From Catenulisporales bacterium (GTDB lineage Bacteria > Actinomycetota > Actinomycetes > Streptomycetales > Catenulisporaceae): a stretch of DNA of 62,673 bases. The DNA lies in NCBI GenBank assembly GCA_019510485.1, contig JAEKKI010000162.1, positions 1-62,673 on the forward strand, given 5' to 3'. A model generated the notes under the pieces. That model saw nothing but the letters and a program-made list of their open reading frames with translations. It was not told the origin of the DNA and did not search any database. Position numbers and translations under genes: made by a program. Shown here one piece after another: positions 43,427 through 54,795 of this stretch; the stretch's first letter is position 1, and every line of letters begins with the position of its first letter.

Positions 43427-44422
43427 CTACGACGCCGACGCCGACGCCTGCAAAGCCGGCGCCGGCACCAACTCCACAGCCCGGATCCGCTCAGCGCGCA
43501 CCGGCGAGGCCGGAGCCAGAATCACCTCGTCCGCCCCGGTCCGCGCCGCGAGCCGTTCGAGGTAACCGGCCGCCTGCTCCGGCGTCCCGGCCGCCGTCAC
43601 CCGCATCATGGTCTTCACCTGGTCGCCGGCCGGCGTCGCCAGCAGCTCGTCGAGCTCCTCGGCGCTCAGCTCCGGACCGCGCCGCACCAGGAACCGCTGC
43701 GCCCGCCAGCGCTGCGCCGCCCGGTACTGGACCCGGGCCTCCTCCTCGGTGGGCGCCGCGATCAGGTTCGCCGCCACGATCAGATACGGCTCCGGATGGG
43801 CCTGGCTCGGCCGGTACTCCTCGCGATAGATCTCGCACGCCGCCTCCAGCGCGTCCGGGGCGAAGTGGGAGGCGAAGGCATAAGGCAGCCCCAGCGCCGC
43901 CGCCAACTGCGCGCCGAACAGCGAGGAGCCCAGGATGTACAGCGGCACGTTCGACCCGTCCCCGGGCGTCGCCCGCACCCCGGGAATGCGCGTCTCACCG
44001 CTGAGATAGCCCTGCAACTCCAACACGTCCTGCGGGAACGTGTCCGCCGCCTGCGGACCGCGGCGCAGCGCGCGCAACGTCGCCTGGTCGGTGCCGGGCG
44101 CGCGGCCGAGCCCCAGATCGATCCGGTCCGGATGCAGCGCCGCCAGCGTCCCGAACTGCTCGGCGATCACCAGCGGCGAGTGGTTCGGCAGCATCACGCC
44201 GCCGGCGCCCAGCCGGATCCGCTCGGTATGCGCCGCGACGTGCGCGATCACCACGCTGGTCGCGGCGGAGGCGATGGCCCGCATGTTGTGGTGCTCGGCG
44301 TACCAGACCCGCTCGTAGCCGGAACGCTCGGCGGCCCGCGCCAACGGCACCGCGCCGTGCAGCGCGTCTGCCGGGTGCTCATCGGGCGCCACGACCGCGA
44401 CGTCGAGCAGCGAGTACTTCAT
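43427..44422 (-). CDS. Luciferase-like (LLM-class) flavin/F420 oxidoreductase
   Basis: 331 residues from ATG ([21 protein letters not shown]) with a GAGGGA site. Conserved group-1 luciferase-like motifs: [32 protein letters not shown] (in parts), [43 protein letters not shown], and [15 protein letters not shown]. MsnO8-type family: FMN or F420-dependent monooxygenase or reductase of unknown substrate. An upstream in-frame start (44470) adds unconserved residues. It lies between the NagZ-like and MurJ-like genes with no obvious functional link. Confidence 0.9.
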   Translation of the reverse strand: MKYSLLDVAVVAPDEHPADALHGAVPLARAAERSGYERVWYAEHHNMRAIASAATSVVIAHVAAHTERIRLGAGGVMLPNHSPLVIAEQFGTLAALHPDRIDLGLGRAPGTDQATLRALRRGPQAADTFPQDVLELQGYLSGETRIPGVRATPGDGSNVPLYILGSSLFGAQLAAALGLPYAFASHFAPDALEAACEIYREEYRPSQAHPEPYLIVAANLIAAPTEEEARVQYRAAQRWRAQRFLVRRGPELSAEELDELLATPAGDQVKTMMRVTAAGTPEQAAGYLERLAARTGADEVILAPASPVRAERIRAVELVPAPALQASASAS

Positions 44423-44587
44423 CGATCCCTCGTCTCCCGGGCCGGGACGGTCCGTGCGGTGCGGCGACAACTGCGGCGGCGATCATGCGAGCCACCCGCC
44501 GAAGGCAACGCCTGGGGCCCGGGGGCGCATTCCCGTCGATGACCGCGCCGACGGCTTCGGAGGCGGCCGCCGCGTCACCCGAGCAGG

Positions 44588-46507
44588 TCAGTGCCCTGCG
44601 AGCGTCGCGATCCGCTTTCGGACATGACGAGTCAGCACATCCACCTCGGTGACCCGCAACGCCTTGGCCGACAGGATGTAGACGCCGAGCAGGACGCCGC
44701 TGCCGGCGACCGTCGCGAGCAGCGATCCGGCGGGCGCGTCGCCGGCCATGCGGTCGACGTCCTGCGCCGCGCTGTACCCGACCAGCGCCGCCACGGCCGC
44801 GGCGGCGACCAGCCGCCGATAGAGCCGCGCCACGCCTCGGCCCGCCGCAACGCCTCGATCCGACGCCGCACCGCGGCCCCGACCGCCGGTCCGTTCCGGC
44901 GCGGCGGCCGATTCCGCCGCCGACCCCTGCCCGCTGAGCCTGCGCCGCAGCCGCCGCACCGACCACGCCAGCCCAGCCGCCGACGACAAGCCGTACTCGG
45001 CGGCCCTGACCACCACCGGTCAGCGGGTGCCGCCCAACGTCAGCGCCGCCGTCACCGCGACCGCCGCGTTGGCCGCCCCGGTGATCAGCCCGACCGTGAA
45101 CGGCGTCCGGGTGTCGCCGAACGCGTAGAAGCCCCGCAGGACCACGTACTGAGCGGAGAAGGGTATCAGGCCCAACCCGAAGGCGGCCAGCATGAGCCCG
45201 ATGCTGTGCGCCTGACCGGGACCGGTATGTCCGTACCCGAACAGGACCGCGGCGATCTGCGGGCCCAGCGCCAGGAACGCGAACGCGCACGGCACGATCA
45301 CCGCCGCCGACATCCGCAGCCCGAACGACAAGTCCTCGCGCACGGCCTGCCGATCGTCCTCGGCGGCCGCCCGGCTCATCCGCGGCAGCAGTAGCGTCAA
45401 CAACGACACCGTGATCACCGACTGCGGCAGAATCCAGACTTGCTGGGCCCGCGAGTACGCCGCATAGCCCACGGCGTCCCCCGCATGCCCGTGCCCTTGC
45501 CCGACGGCTGCGGCGGCGGCTCGCGCGTCGACACCCGAGGCAAGATGCATCACCAGGACGTTCACCGCCTGGCCGACCAGCATGTACGCCAGCGTCCACT
45601 TCGCCAGCGAACCCGCCGCTCCCAACCCGGCGCCCCGCCAGTCGAAGCGCGGCCGGAACCGCACCCCGGCCTGGCGCAGGAACCACAGCACGATCACCGC
45701 CTGCACCGCGACCCCAGTCGTCGTTCCCATCCCGAGGAACAAGCTTTGCGGGCCGCTCAACGTCCCCGACGCGCCGACGCCGCCGACCGCGATGAACCCC
45801 GCGAAGACCGCGATCACCACCACGTTGTTCACCACCGGGGCCCACGCCGTGGGACCGAACCGCCCTCGCGCGCCGAGCACCTGCCCCACCGTGGCGAACA
45901 CCCCGTAGAAGAGGATCTGCGGCAGGCAATATCTGGTGAGGGACACCGCCAGCGCCCGCTCGTTCGGCCGCAGCTCGCCGGCCGCCGCCGCGACGATCCA
46001 CGGCGCTGCCGCCATCGCCACCGCCGTGACCACCAGCAGCGCACAGAACACCAGGGTCAGCAGCCGGTCGATGTAGGCCGCGCCGCCGTCCGGGTCCCGC
46101 TGCGCGGCGGCCACCAGCTGCGGAACGAACACCGCGTTCAGCGCACCGCCGATGAGCAGGAAGTAGATCATGTTCGGCACGGTGTTGCTGACGGTGAACG
46201 TCGTCGCCAGCACCGACGAGCCCAGCGCCGCGGCCTGGAGGAGCTGCCCGAACATGCCGCTGATCCGCGATACCAACGTCGCCACGGCCATCCCGGCGGA
46301 TGCTCTGCTGGCCCGCGGCTCCCGCTCCGCGTCAGCGGTCTGTGCCGGCTCCTCTCGCGGCCGCCACACCGCCGGGCCCTGCACCGGGCCACGGCGCGGT
46401 GGGATCAGGTCGCTGACTTTCTGCGGGTCGGCGACGAGCCGCAGCATCCCGGTGTCCCAGTCCCCGGTCACCCCGGGGATTTCGAAATGCTCCACCTCGA
46501 CCCCCAA
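44588..46507 (-). pseudogene. MurJ/MviN-type lipid flippase, interrupted by an in-frame TGA
   Basis: The first part (46507-45020) encodes a 495-residue MATE-like MurJ protein: ASAGMAVATLVSRISGMFGQLLQAAALG, NTVPNMIYFLLIGGALNAVFVPQLV, YGVFATVGQVLGARGRFGPTAWAPVVNN, and VVLRGFYAFGDTRTPF (in parts). It stops at TGA after TLGGTR. The same frame then continues PVVVRAAEYGLSSAAGLAWSVRRLRRRL and a final hydrophobic segment to 44588, exactly the expected last two helices. A TGG-to-TGA change (Trp to stop) is the simplest cause. The N-terminal 65 residues before the flippase are unusual and the TTG start is uncertain. Since MurJ is essential, this is probably a second paralog, or the base is an error. 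Confidence 0.8.
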
Positions 46508-46607
46508 TGTTTCGGATCATCATGGCAGCGGTCCCACCCGTCCCGCCACGCCGCCTGCCGGCACCCCTAAGATCGTCGGATCGCAGTCATATACATGGGG
46601 GTTCATC

Positions 46608-47486
46608 ATGCGAGTCCTGCTCATCGGCGCCGGCGGCTACGTGGGGTCGGCCCTGGCCGAACGGCTGACCGCCGAGGGTCACCAAGTCGTGGCCCTGACG
46701 CGTCCGGGCAGCGGCCGCCCGGCGGTGCCGTTCGAGCGGCGGTTCGGGGATCTGAAGGTGCCGGCCTCGCTGGCCGCCGCCGTCACCGACGACATCGACG
46801 GGGTCGTCCACGCCGCCACGCAGGCCGGCACCGCCCGCATGGACGCCGCCGCCATCACCGCGCTGACCACCCCCATGCGCGGCACCATCCGCCCCTTCGT
46901 CTACACCAGCGGGGTCTGGGTCCTCGGCGCCACCGGCGAGGCGAGCGCCGACGAGAACAGCCCGGTCGATCCGATCCCGATCGTCGGCTACCGGCCGGAC
47001 GTCGAGGAGCAGGTGCTGGCCGCCACCGACGACGGCGTCCGGGCCACAGTGCTGCGTCCCGGTGTCGTGCACGGCCGTGGCGGGGGGATTCCGTCGATGC
47101 TGGTGGACTGGGCTCGCAAGGCCGGTGCCCCGCGCGTCGTCGGCGACCTGGGAACCCGCTGGCCGATGGTGCACGTCGACGACCTCGCCGACCTCTATGT
47201 CCGGGTCCTGACGCAGGCTCCGGCTCGGACTGTCTGGCACGGTGTGGCCGAGCCCGCGGTCCGCGTCCGGGACCTCGCCGTCGCCGCCGGGGAAGCGGCC
47301 GGAGTGCCGGGCGAGCCGCGGCTGTGGCCGGTGGCGGACGCCGCCCAAGACCTGGGCAAGACCTTCGCCGAGGCCCTTGCCCTGGACCAGTCGGTCACCG
47401 CCGACTACGCACGCGAGCGCCTGGAGTGGGAACCGCGGCAGCTGAGCGCCGTCGACGATATGCGGGTCGGTTCTTACCGCATCTGA
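46608..47486 (+). CDS. NAD(P)-dependent epimerase/dehydratase family protein
   Basis: 292 residues starting MRVLLIGAGGYVGSALAERLTAEGHQVVALTRP, an extended-SDR Rossmann fold with GxGGxxG. FVYTSGVWVLG matches the strand-5 Ser region and LRPGVVHGRGGGI the substrate loop; WPMVHVDDLADLYVRVL is the conserved late block. The usual YxxxK pair is not intact (YRPDVEEQV at that place), so this is an atypical SDR, perhaps a redox sensor or a reductase with altered chemistry. A start 13 nt upstream lies in another frame. It is divergent from the MurJ-like gene. Confidence 0.85.
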   Translation: MRVLLIGAGGYVGSALAERLTAEGHQVVALTRPGSGRPAVPFERRFGDLKVPASLAAAVTDDIDGVVHAATQAGTARMDAAAITALTTPMRGTIRPFVYTSGVWVLGATGEASADENSPVDPIPIVGYRPDVEEQVLAATDDGVRATVLRPGVVHGRGGGIPSMLVDWARKAGAPRVVGDLGTRWPMVHVDDLADLYVRVLTQAPARTVWHGVAEPAVRVRDLAVAAGEAAGVPGEPRLWPVADAAQDLGKTFAEALALDQSVTADYARERLEWEPRQLSAVDDMRVGSYRI

Positions 47487-47510
47487 GCGGCGGAACAGCG
47501 GAACAGCCTC

Positions 47511-47541
47511 GGGCCGACTCCAGAGAACCGGAGCCGGCCCG
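47511..47541. terminator. Hairpin between convergent genes
   Basis: GGGCCGACTCC...GGAGCCGGCCC, 11-bp arms with one mismatch and an 8-nt loop, between the SDR gene (plus) and the UvrA-like gene (minus). Confidence 0.55.
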
Positions 47542-47568
47542 GGATTATCCATGAGCTGACAAGAAGCG

Positions 47569-49965
<2,397 letters not shown>

Positions 49966-49976
49966 GGCTCCTCTTC

Positions 49977-50387
49977 CTATGGCTGCTGCTGGATGCGGAT
50001 CAGGTTCCCGGCCGGGTCGCGGAAGGCGCAGTCCCGTACCCCGTACGGCTGGTCGGTGGGTTCCTGCACGACCTCGGCGTCCAACGCCTGCAACCGCTCG
50101 AAGGTTCCGTCGACGTCGGGCGCGGACAGCAGGATCATGCCGAACGTGCCCTTGGCCATCATCTCGGTGATCGTGTTCCGCTCGTGCTCGGTGACGCCCG
50201 GGTCGGCGCCGGGCGGGAACAGCACGATGGACGTCCCGGGCTGCTCCTTCGGCCCGACGGTGATCCAGCGGAGGCCGTTGAGGCCGACGTCGTTGCGCAC
50301 CTCGAAGTCGAGGACGTCGCGGTAGAAGGCGAGGGCCGCATCGGGGTCGTCTTGCGGCAGGAAACTTGCTTGGATGGTGATGTCCAT
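49977..50387 (-). CDS. VOC-family (glyoxalase/bleomycin resistance-like) protein
   Basis: 136 residues from ATG (MDITIQASFLPQDDPDAALAFYRDVLDFEVRNDVG) with AAGGTG 6 nt upstream. The paired beta-alpha-beta-beta-beta units end with VRDCAFRDPAGNLIRIQQ, containing the usual C-terminal metal-ligand strand. Substrate is unknown; related genes encode lyases, dioxygenases or drug-binding proteins. It starts 11 nt after the stop of the AraC gene, so they form an operon and the regulator probably controls it. The next gene downstream is the UvrA-like gene, 11 nt away, probably in the same transcript. Confidence 0.88.
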   Translation of the reverse strand: MDITIQASFLPQDDPDAALAFYRDVLDFEVRNDVGLNGLRWITVGPKEQPGTSIVLFPPGADPGVTEHERNTITEMMAKGTFGMILLSAPDVDGTFERLQALDAEVVQEPTDQPYGVRDCAFRDPAGNLIRIQQQP

Positions 50388-50397
50388 GCAGGTCACC

Positions 50398-50841
<444 letters not shown>

Positions 50842-50889
50842 GTGGTTGATCGTACGGGGTGGAGGTGACAATGGCCCGGACCTGCCGCC

Positions 50890-51369
50890 TCACTCCAGCA
50901 CGAGCTCGATGCCCATCGTCTCGACCTCTCGCTCCGCGATGACGACGGCCTCGGCGATCTGCCTCGCGGAGAGTCGGAGCCGCTTGGCGAGCCTTGCCGC
51001 CAGGACCGCGCCGGTGGTGGCGGTGACAACGCTGCTGATGCCGCTGGTGTCGACGTGAGGTTCACCAAGCCAGGACCGGGCCAGTGCCTCCGCCTCCAGG
51101 AACGGCATGTGCTCCGGAGTTCGCAGAACGCTGCGCGCTTCGCCGATGAGCGCATCGATTTCGGAGACCTCCGGCTCCTGCTCGAAGACCTGCCGGAAGA
51201 GCATCGCGAACAGGTGACCCGCGATCTCGAACTGTTCCCGGCCACCAGGGCGGGTCTGGGACCTGATTGCCCTGGCCTGTGTGTCGCCATACTCCAGATC
51301 ACCGGCGATCCTGGCATAGAGGAATCGGCCCCACAGCGATACGGGCAAGTGCTGCCGCTTCGAGTTCAT
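50890..51369 (-). CDS. Hypothetical protein, second gene of an unknown pair
   Basis: 159 residues, not recognised. It begins MNSKRQHLPVSLWGRFLYARIAGDLEYGD and contains FEIAGHLFAMLFRQVFEQEPEVSEIDALIGEARSVL (in parts), then a short hydrophobic patch TATTGAVLAARLAKRL and a Glu-rich C-terminal helix. No signal peptide and no enzyme motif are seen. Its ATG overlaps the TGA of the 51366-51929 gene (ATGA), so the two are made together and probably interact. The stop is 49 nt upstream of the AraC gene start, so it could also lead that operon. Helical composition with many Arg/Glu/Leu suggests an all-alpha cytosolic protein. Confidence 0.65.
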   Translation of the reverse strand: MNSKRQHLPVSLWGRFLYARIAGDLEYGDTQARAIRSQTRPGGREQFEIAGHLFAMLFRQVFEQEPEVSEIDALIGEARSVLRTPEHMPFLEAEALARSWLGEPHVDTSGISSVVTATTGAVLAARLAKRLRLSARQIAEAVVIAEREVETMGIELVLE

Positions 51370-51929
51370 GTCATCTCTCCGCCATCCGGGCCTGGAAGCG
51401 CACCGGCTAATGCCCGCACGTCCGAGGACACGTCATCCGTCATCAGGGGGCGGGGATCAACGACATTCAGCGCCTTGAGAAACCAATCCTCATCCCCGAA
51501 GGCCTGCCAGGCTTCGACGATCCGCCTCGCGAGTCTTGTGGAGTGTCCGGACTTCACGACCGCGACGAAGACGTCACGGGTAATCAGCTGAGCCGTCAGA
51601 AAGGCGCTGCGACTCGAGTCATGCACATGCTGGATCAAATCGAGCTCGCCGTTGACCTCAGCGCGAATGATGGCATCGGCCTCGCGGCGGGCCAGCAGGC
51701 GTTCGCGATCCGCTTCAGGAACCATCGCGCATATCTTGTGGACACGTTGGGTGATGTGGCGCGGATCCGACACTTCCCGGAACTCATCCCGGATCGCCGC
51801 GCGGAACAGGAGGGCGGACCACAGGCGTCCTTGGAGATGGCAGTACGGCAGGGCCGTTGCGGCGACATCACCTGCCCGCATGGCCGCCCACAGGCCGAGG
51901 AGCGGCGACTGCCCGTTTCCGTCATTCAT
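51366..51929 (-). CDS. Hypothetical protein, first gene of an unknown pair
   Basis: 187 residues, not recognised. Start ATG with AAGGACG upstream. The sequence is soluble and helical: GLWAAMRAGDVAATALPYCHLQGRLWSALLFRAAIRDEFREVSDP, VHKICAMVPEADRERLLARREADAIIRAEVNGE and SGHSTRLARRIVEAWQAFGDEDWFLKALN (each in parts). There is no Cys pair, no membrane segment and no nucleotide loop. Its base composition is slightly less GC-rich than the neighbours, which may indicate recent acquisition. Coupled with the following gene. Candidates such as a toxin-antitoxin or conflict pair were considered, but no motif supports one. Confidence 0.65.
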   Translation of the reverse strand: MNDGNGQSPLLGLWAAMRAGDVAATALPYCHLQGRLWSALLFRAAIRDEFREVSDPRHITQRVHKICAMVPEADRERLLARREADAIIRAEVNGELDLIQHVHDSSRSAFLTAQLITRDVFVAVVKSGHSTRLARRIVEAWQAFGDEDWFLKALNVVDPRPLMTDDVSSDVRALAGALPGPDGGEMT

Positions 51930-52119
51930 CGGCGTCCTTAAAGTGTCGCTTGGCTCGTTGCCAGTCTTGTTCTACCTCCGAGGCCGCGATCACCGCAGAC
52001 GTTCGGCGCCGACAGCGACCGGGCCCCGCTCACCCGGACGGCACGACCCACTGGGTCCCCTCGCCCGCCCTGGGTACCGTGGCAGAGCACGACCGACCCC
52101 GCCATCCCCAGGAGCGACC

Positions 52120-52449
52120 ATGAGCACGATGATCCGCAGCCAGGTCATCCCCGTCTCCGACCTGGACGCCGCGAAAGCCGTCTACACCACCCTCCTCGGC
52201 GACCCGCACACCGACCAGCCCTACTACGTCGGCTACAACGTCGGCGGCTTCGAGGTGGCGCTGGCTCCCGGCGACGTCTCCGGCGGCCCGGTCGCCTACG
52301 CCGACGTCGACGACCTCGACGCGATGCGCGCGGCCCTGCTCGCCGCCGGCGCGACCGAGCGTGACGCGCCTCGGCAGGTGGCGCCGGGTGCGCGGGTGTG
52401 CGTGCTGCTGGACCAGGATGGGAACGCGATCGGGCTGCGGGGGAAGTAG
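52120..52449 (+). CDS. VOC-family protein (short)
   Basis: 109 residues from ATG (MSTMIRSQVIPVSDLDAAKAVYTTLLGDPHTDQPYYVGYNVG) with GGAG 5 nt upstream. The VOC fold continues with FEVALAPG, GPVAYADVDDLDAMRAALLAAGA and VCVLLDQDGNAIGLRGK. It is at the small end of the family, and the C-terminal strand keeps the DxxGN signature. Function unknown. The upstream 190 bp hold its promoter. It is followed by a strong two-way hairpin. Confidence 0.88.
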   Translation: MSTMIRSQVIPVSDLDAAKAVYTTLLGDPHTDQPYYVGYNVGGFEVALAPGDVSGGPVAYADVDDLDAMRAALLAAGATERDAPRQVAPGARVCVLLDQDGNAIGLRGK

Positions 52450-52463
52450 ACCCGTAAAACCGA

Positions 52464-52499
52464 GGCGCCCGCCGGCGGAAAGCTCCGCAGGCGGGCGCC
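52464..52499. terminator. Bidirectional terminator hairpin
   Basis: Perfect 10-bp arms (52464-52473, 52490-52499) enclosing an inner stem GCGGA-AAGC-TCCGC. Placed between convergent genes. Confidence 0.75.
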
Positions 52500-52524
52500 A
52501 AGCGTGTCAGGACACGCCGACGGA

Positions 52525-53031
52525 CTACACGGCGATGTTCACGAACGTGACCGTCACCTTGAAGTCCCGAGCCGTACTGCTGGTCGCCAACGGCACGAAC
52601 GCCATGCTGGCCGAGCCGCCGCACGGCAGCAGCCAGGTGGTCGGGATCTTCGTCGGCGCGAAGAACGACGTGAAGACGATCGGCGGGTTGATCCGGGAGC
52701 TGCTCGACGTGGTGAAGCCGGCGTCGATCTGCTTGCCGTCGCTGCCGGTGTAGCCGTAGGCGTTGATCACCGGCGGTACGACGCTGCGCACCTCGACACT
52801 CTGGCTGTCGACCGGGTGCCCGGTGCTGTTCGGCCCGATCGGGCCGGGGCACACGACGTAGACCACGGCGTTCGAGCTCTTGCCGTTGACCAGGCCGTAG
52901 AAGTACGTGTTCGGCCCGATCGGAATCGGGTCCTGGACGGCGGACGCGGACGCGGTCGCGGCCGGGATCACCGCGGCTCCGAGCGCGAAGGTGGCGGCGA
53001 CGGCGAGACGCCGTAGGGGAGTGGAGCGCAT
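52525..53031 (-). CDS. Secreted protein of unknown function
   Basis: 168 residues with a clear Sec signal peptide (MRSTPLRRLAVAATFALGAAVIPAATASASA; cleavage after ASASA). The mature 137 residues are beta-rich with Ser/Pro/Val, two Cys (VVCPGP and LLPCGG) that could form a disulfide, and the end ARDFKVTVTFVNIAV. It resembles small secreted proteins of streptomycetes of unknown role; no catalytic motif is seen. It is monocistronic, convergent with the VOC gene. Confidence 0.78.
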   Translation of the reverse strand: MRSTPLRRLAVAATFALGAAVIPAATASASAVQDPIPIGPNTYFYGLVNGKSSNAVVYVVCPGPIGPNSTGHPVDSQSVEVRSVVPPVINAYGYTGSDGKQIDAGFTTSSSSRINPPIVFTSFFAPTKIPTTWLLPCGGSASMAFVPLATSSTARDFKVTVTFVNIAV

Positions 53032-53339
53032 GGGGGGCCTCCATATCGGGGCGCTGAAACGGTGGGGGCGGTTCGGCGAGAAGGCAACCGGGAGGCTAAG
53101 ACCGCCGGGCCGGGCGCGTCAACGGTGCTCGACGATTCGACTGATAACAGGCCCCGAAACTCGCCATGACCAGCACCGCACCACCCAAGCGGCAGGCAGA
53201 AACTTCCACTGCCCACTTCAACGAGCCTTGCCGCCGTCAGGTCACGCGCCACCGCGGCCGGCGGCGGCGATGGCGCGTGACGACAAATGTGATCTCCGCC
53301 CGACGCTTGGCGTTCTCGCCCGCGGATCGCGCAGGGAAC
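53032..53339. other. Intergenic region, 308 bp, with hairpin
   Basis: Contains the promoter of the secreted-protein gene and an 11-bp perfect hairpin, arms 53241-53251 and 53271-53281. The hairpin probably ends transcription of the oxidoreductase gene (minus). No gene is supported. Confidence 0.6.
53241..53281 (-). terminator. Hairpin downstream of oxidoreductase gene
   Basis: 11-bp perfect arms GTCACGCGCCA / TGGCGCGTGAC with a 19-nt GC-rich loop; no T tract. Located about 60 bp after the Gfo/Idh/MocA stop. Confidence 0.6.
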
Positions 53340-54629
53340 CTAGGCGTGAGCGAGTGGCGCAGCCGGCTGAGATCGCCCCCATTCCTCCTCCCCGCCCAGA
53401 TCGACCACCGTCCCGCTATGCCGAGCCCGCTCAGCAGCCCACACCACCAGATGCGACGCCAACGACGACGCCGCATCCGTAAGCACATGCGACCGATCCC
53501 CACTGCGCACCGCCTCCAGAAACGCGGCCACCAGCGCCGGATCGCCCCCGCCATGGTCCCCGCCGGGCCCGTCGACCCCGCCATCGGTGTCGATCTCCTC
53601 GTCCGTATCGGTGAGGAAGTCGGTGACCCGGATCCGGACCCCGTCCCCCTCGATCAGGCCCTTGGTGCCGAAGATCCGCGTCTTGCGATGTTCGAGCCGC
53701 GTGAACGCGCTCATGGTGAACGAAGCCGTCGCACCTCCCGGAAACTCCAGCGCGACCACCTGATGGTCGACGACGTCGTTGTCCCCGTTGTAGACACACC
53801 GCCCGTAAGGGCCGTCGCGCAGCGCGGCGAGCACCCCGGCCTCGCTGTGATCGTCGGTCAGAACCGTGAGCGGCCACCGGTTCTGGTGCGTGGCCAGGAA
53901 GTTCAGATAGATCCGCCGGGCCGAGTAAGGACACGTCGACTCCACCCCACAGTCCAGGCAGCGCTCGGCGGCCCGCGCGGGCTTGTTCTCCGGCCGGAAG
54001 TGCAGGAGCGAGCCGAAGGAGGAGACACGGCTGGGACGCCTGCCCATGATGTGCATCAGCCAGTCGATGTCATGACAGGACTTGGCCAGCAGCATGGGGG
54101 AGGAGTCCGCCTCGCTGGCCCAGTTGCCGCGGACGAACGAGTGCGCCTGGTGCCACCAGCCGACCGACTCCAGGTGCTGGATCGCGGCGATGTCGCCGAT
54201 CCGGCCGGAGTCCAGCAACGCCTTGAGCGCGCGCGTGTAGGCGGTGTAGCGCAGCACGTGGCAGACGGCCAGCAGGATGCCGCTCTGCTCGGCGGCCTCG
54301 GCGATCCGCCGGCTGTCCGCCTCCGTCGGCGCCATCGGCTTCTCCAAAAGGATGTGGTAGCCGAGGGCGGCGAACGCGACGGCCGGGTCGGCGTGCATCG
54401 CGTCCTGGGTGGCGATCACGACCGCGTCGGCCAGGCGGCCCGCGGCCGCCAGCTCCTCCCAGCTCGCGAAGACGTTACGGGCGGGGACGTCGAACTCGGC
54501 GGCGAACGCGGCGCGCGCCGCGGGGCGCGGCTCGGCCACGGCCGTGATCCGGGCGCCGGCCGCCGCGGCGTGCCTGGCATGGTCCCGGCCCCGGCTGCCG
54601 GCACCGGCGATGGCAAGGGTGATGGTCAT
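53340..54629 (-). CDS. Gfo/Idh/MocA-family oxidoreductase
   Basis: 429 residues. N-terminal Rossmann domain MTITLAIAGAGSRGRDHARHAA, the EKP motif in YHILLEKPMAPTEADSRRIAEAA, and SCHDIDWLMHIMGRRPSRVSSFGSLL, where the HDIDW His is a family catalytic-site residue. A Cys-containing insert (CLDCGVESTCPYS) is unusual and may bind a metal. It is likely an NAD(P)-dependent sugar or inositol dehydrogenase. The C-terminal 60 residues contain an acidic/Gly-rich loop. It is monocistronic and divergent from the SDR gene at 54796. Confidence 0.9.
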   Translation of the reverse strand: MTITLAIAGAGSRGRDHARHAAAAGARITAVAEPRPAARAAFAAEFDVPARNVFASWEELAAAGRLADAVVIATQDAMHADPAVAFAALGYHILLEKPMAPTEADSRRIAEAAEQSGILLAVCHVLRYTAYTRALKALLDSGRIGDIAAIQHLESVGWWHQAHSFVRGNWASEADSSPMLLAKSCHDIDWLMHIMGRRPSRVSSFGSLLHFRPENKPARAAERCLDCGVESTCPYSARRIYLNFLATHQNRWPLTVLTDDHSEAGVLAALRDGPYGRCVYNGDNDVVDHQVVALEFPGGATASFTMSAFTRLEHRKTRIFGTKGLIEGDGVRIRVTDFLTDTDEEIDTDGGVDGPGGDHGGGDPALVAAFLEAVRSGDRSHVLTDAASSLASHLVVWAAERARHSGTVVDLGGEEEWGRSQPAAPLAHA

Positions 54630-54759
54630 GGCGCAATCGTTTCCGGCGCCGGCGCCCGGTAAGCCCTCGGGTCCGGTTCAGCGCCTGTTCAGGACCTGTG
54701 GACGTCCGGGCGGCGTCCGCTTGCGGGCGCGAGTGACAGCCGTGGCGGCGGAGGGTACG

Positions 54760-54783
54760 ATGTAACTATCCAGTTAGATACAT
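54760..54783. promoter_or_regulatory. 24-bp quasi-palindromic operator before SDR gene
   Basis: ATGTAACTA-TCCAGT-TAGATACAT, arms ATGTAnCTA and TAGnTACAT matching at 8 of 9 positions, 12 nt before the SDR ATG. Typical of TetR or HxlR/MarR-type sites. The nearby TetR gene at 55551 is the obvious candidate regulator. Confidence 0.6.
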
Positions 54784-54795
54784 CAGAGGAGCATC

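Noticed and set aside
45020-45022. UGA read as selenocysteine or tryptophan in the MurJ-like gene
   Set aside because: MurJ is not a selenoprotein, no SECIS-like hairpin is evident, and other genes in the window use TGA as the normal stop.
46608-47486. Broken SDR gene because of the missing YxxxK
   Set aside because: The reading frame is complete and other blocks are conserved; atypical SDRs often lack this pair, so it is not called a pseudogene.
50890-51929. Toxin-antitoxin or conservon assignment for the unknown pair
   Set aside because: Sizes and coupling would fit, but no toxin, antitoxin, roadblock or GTPase motif is visible.
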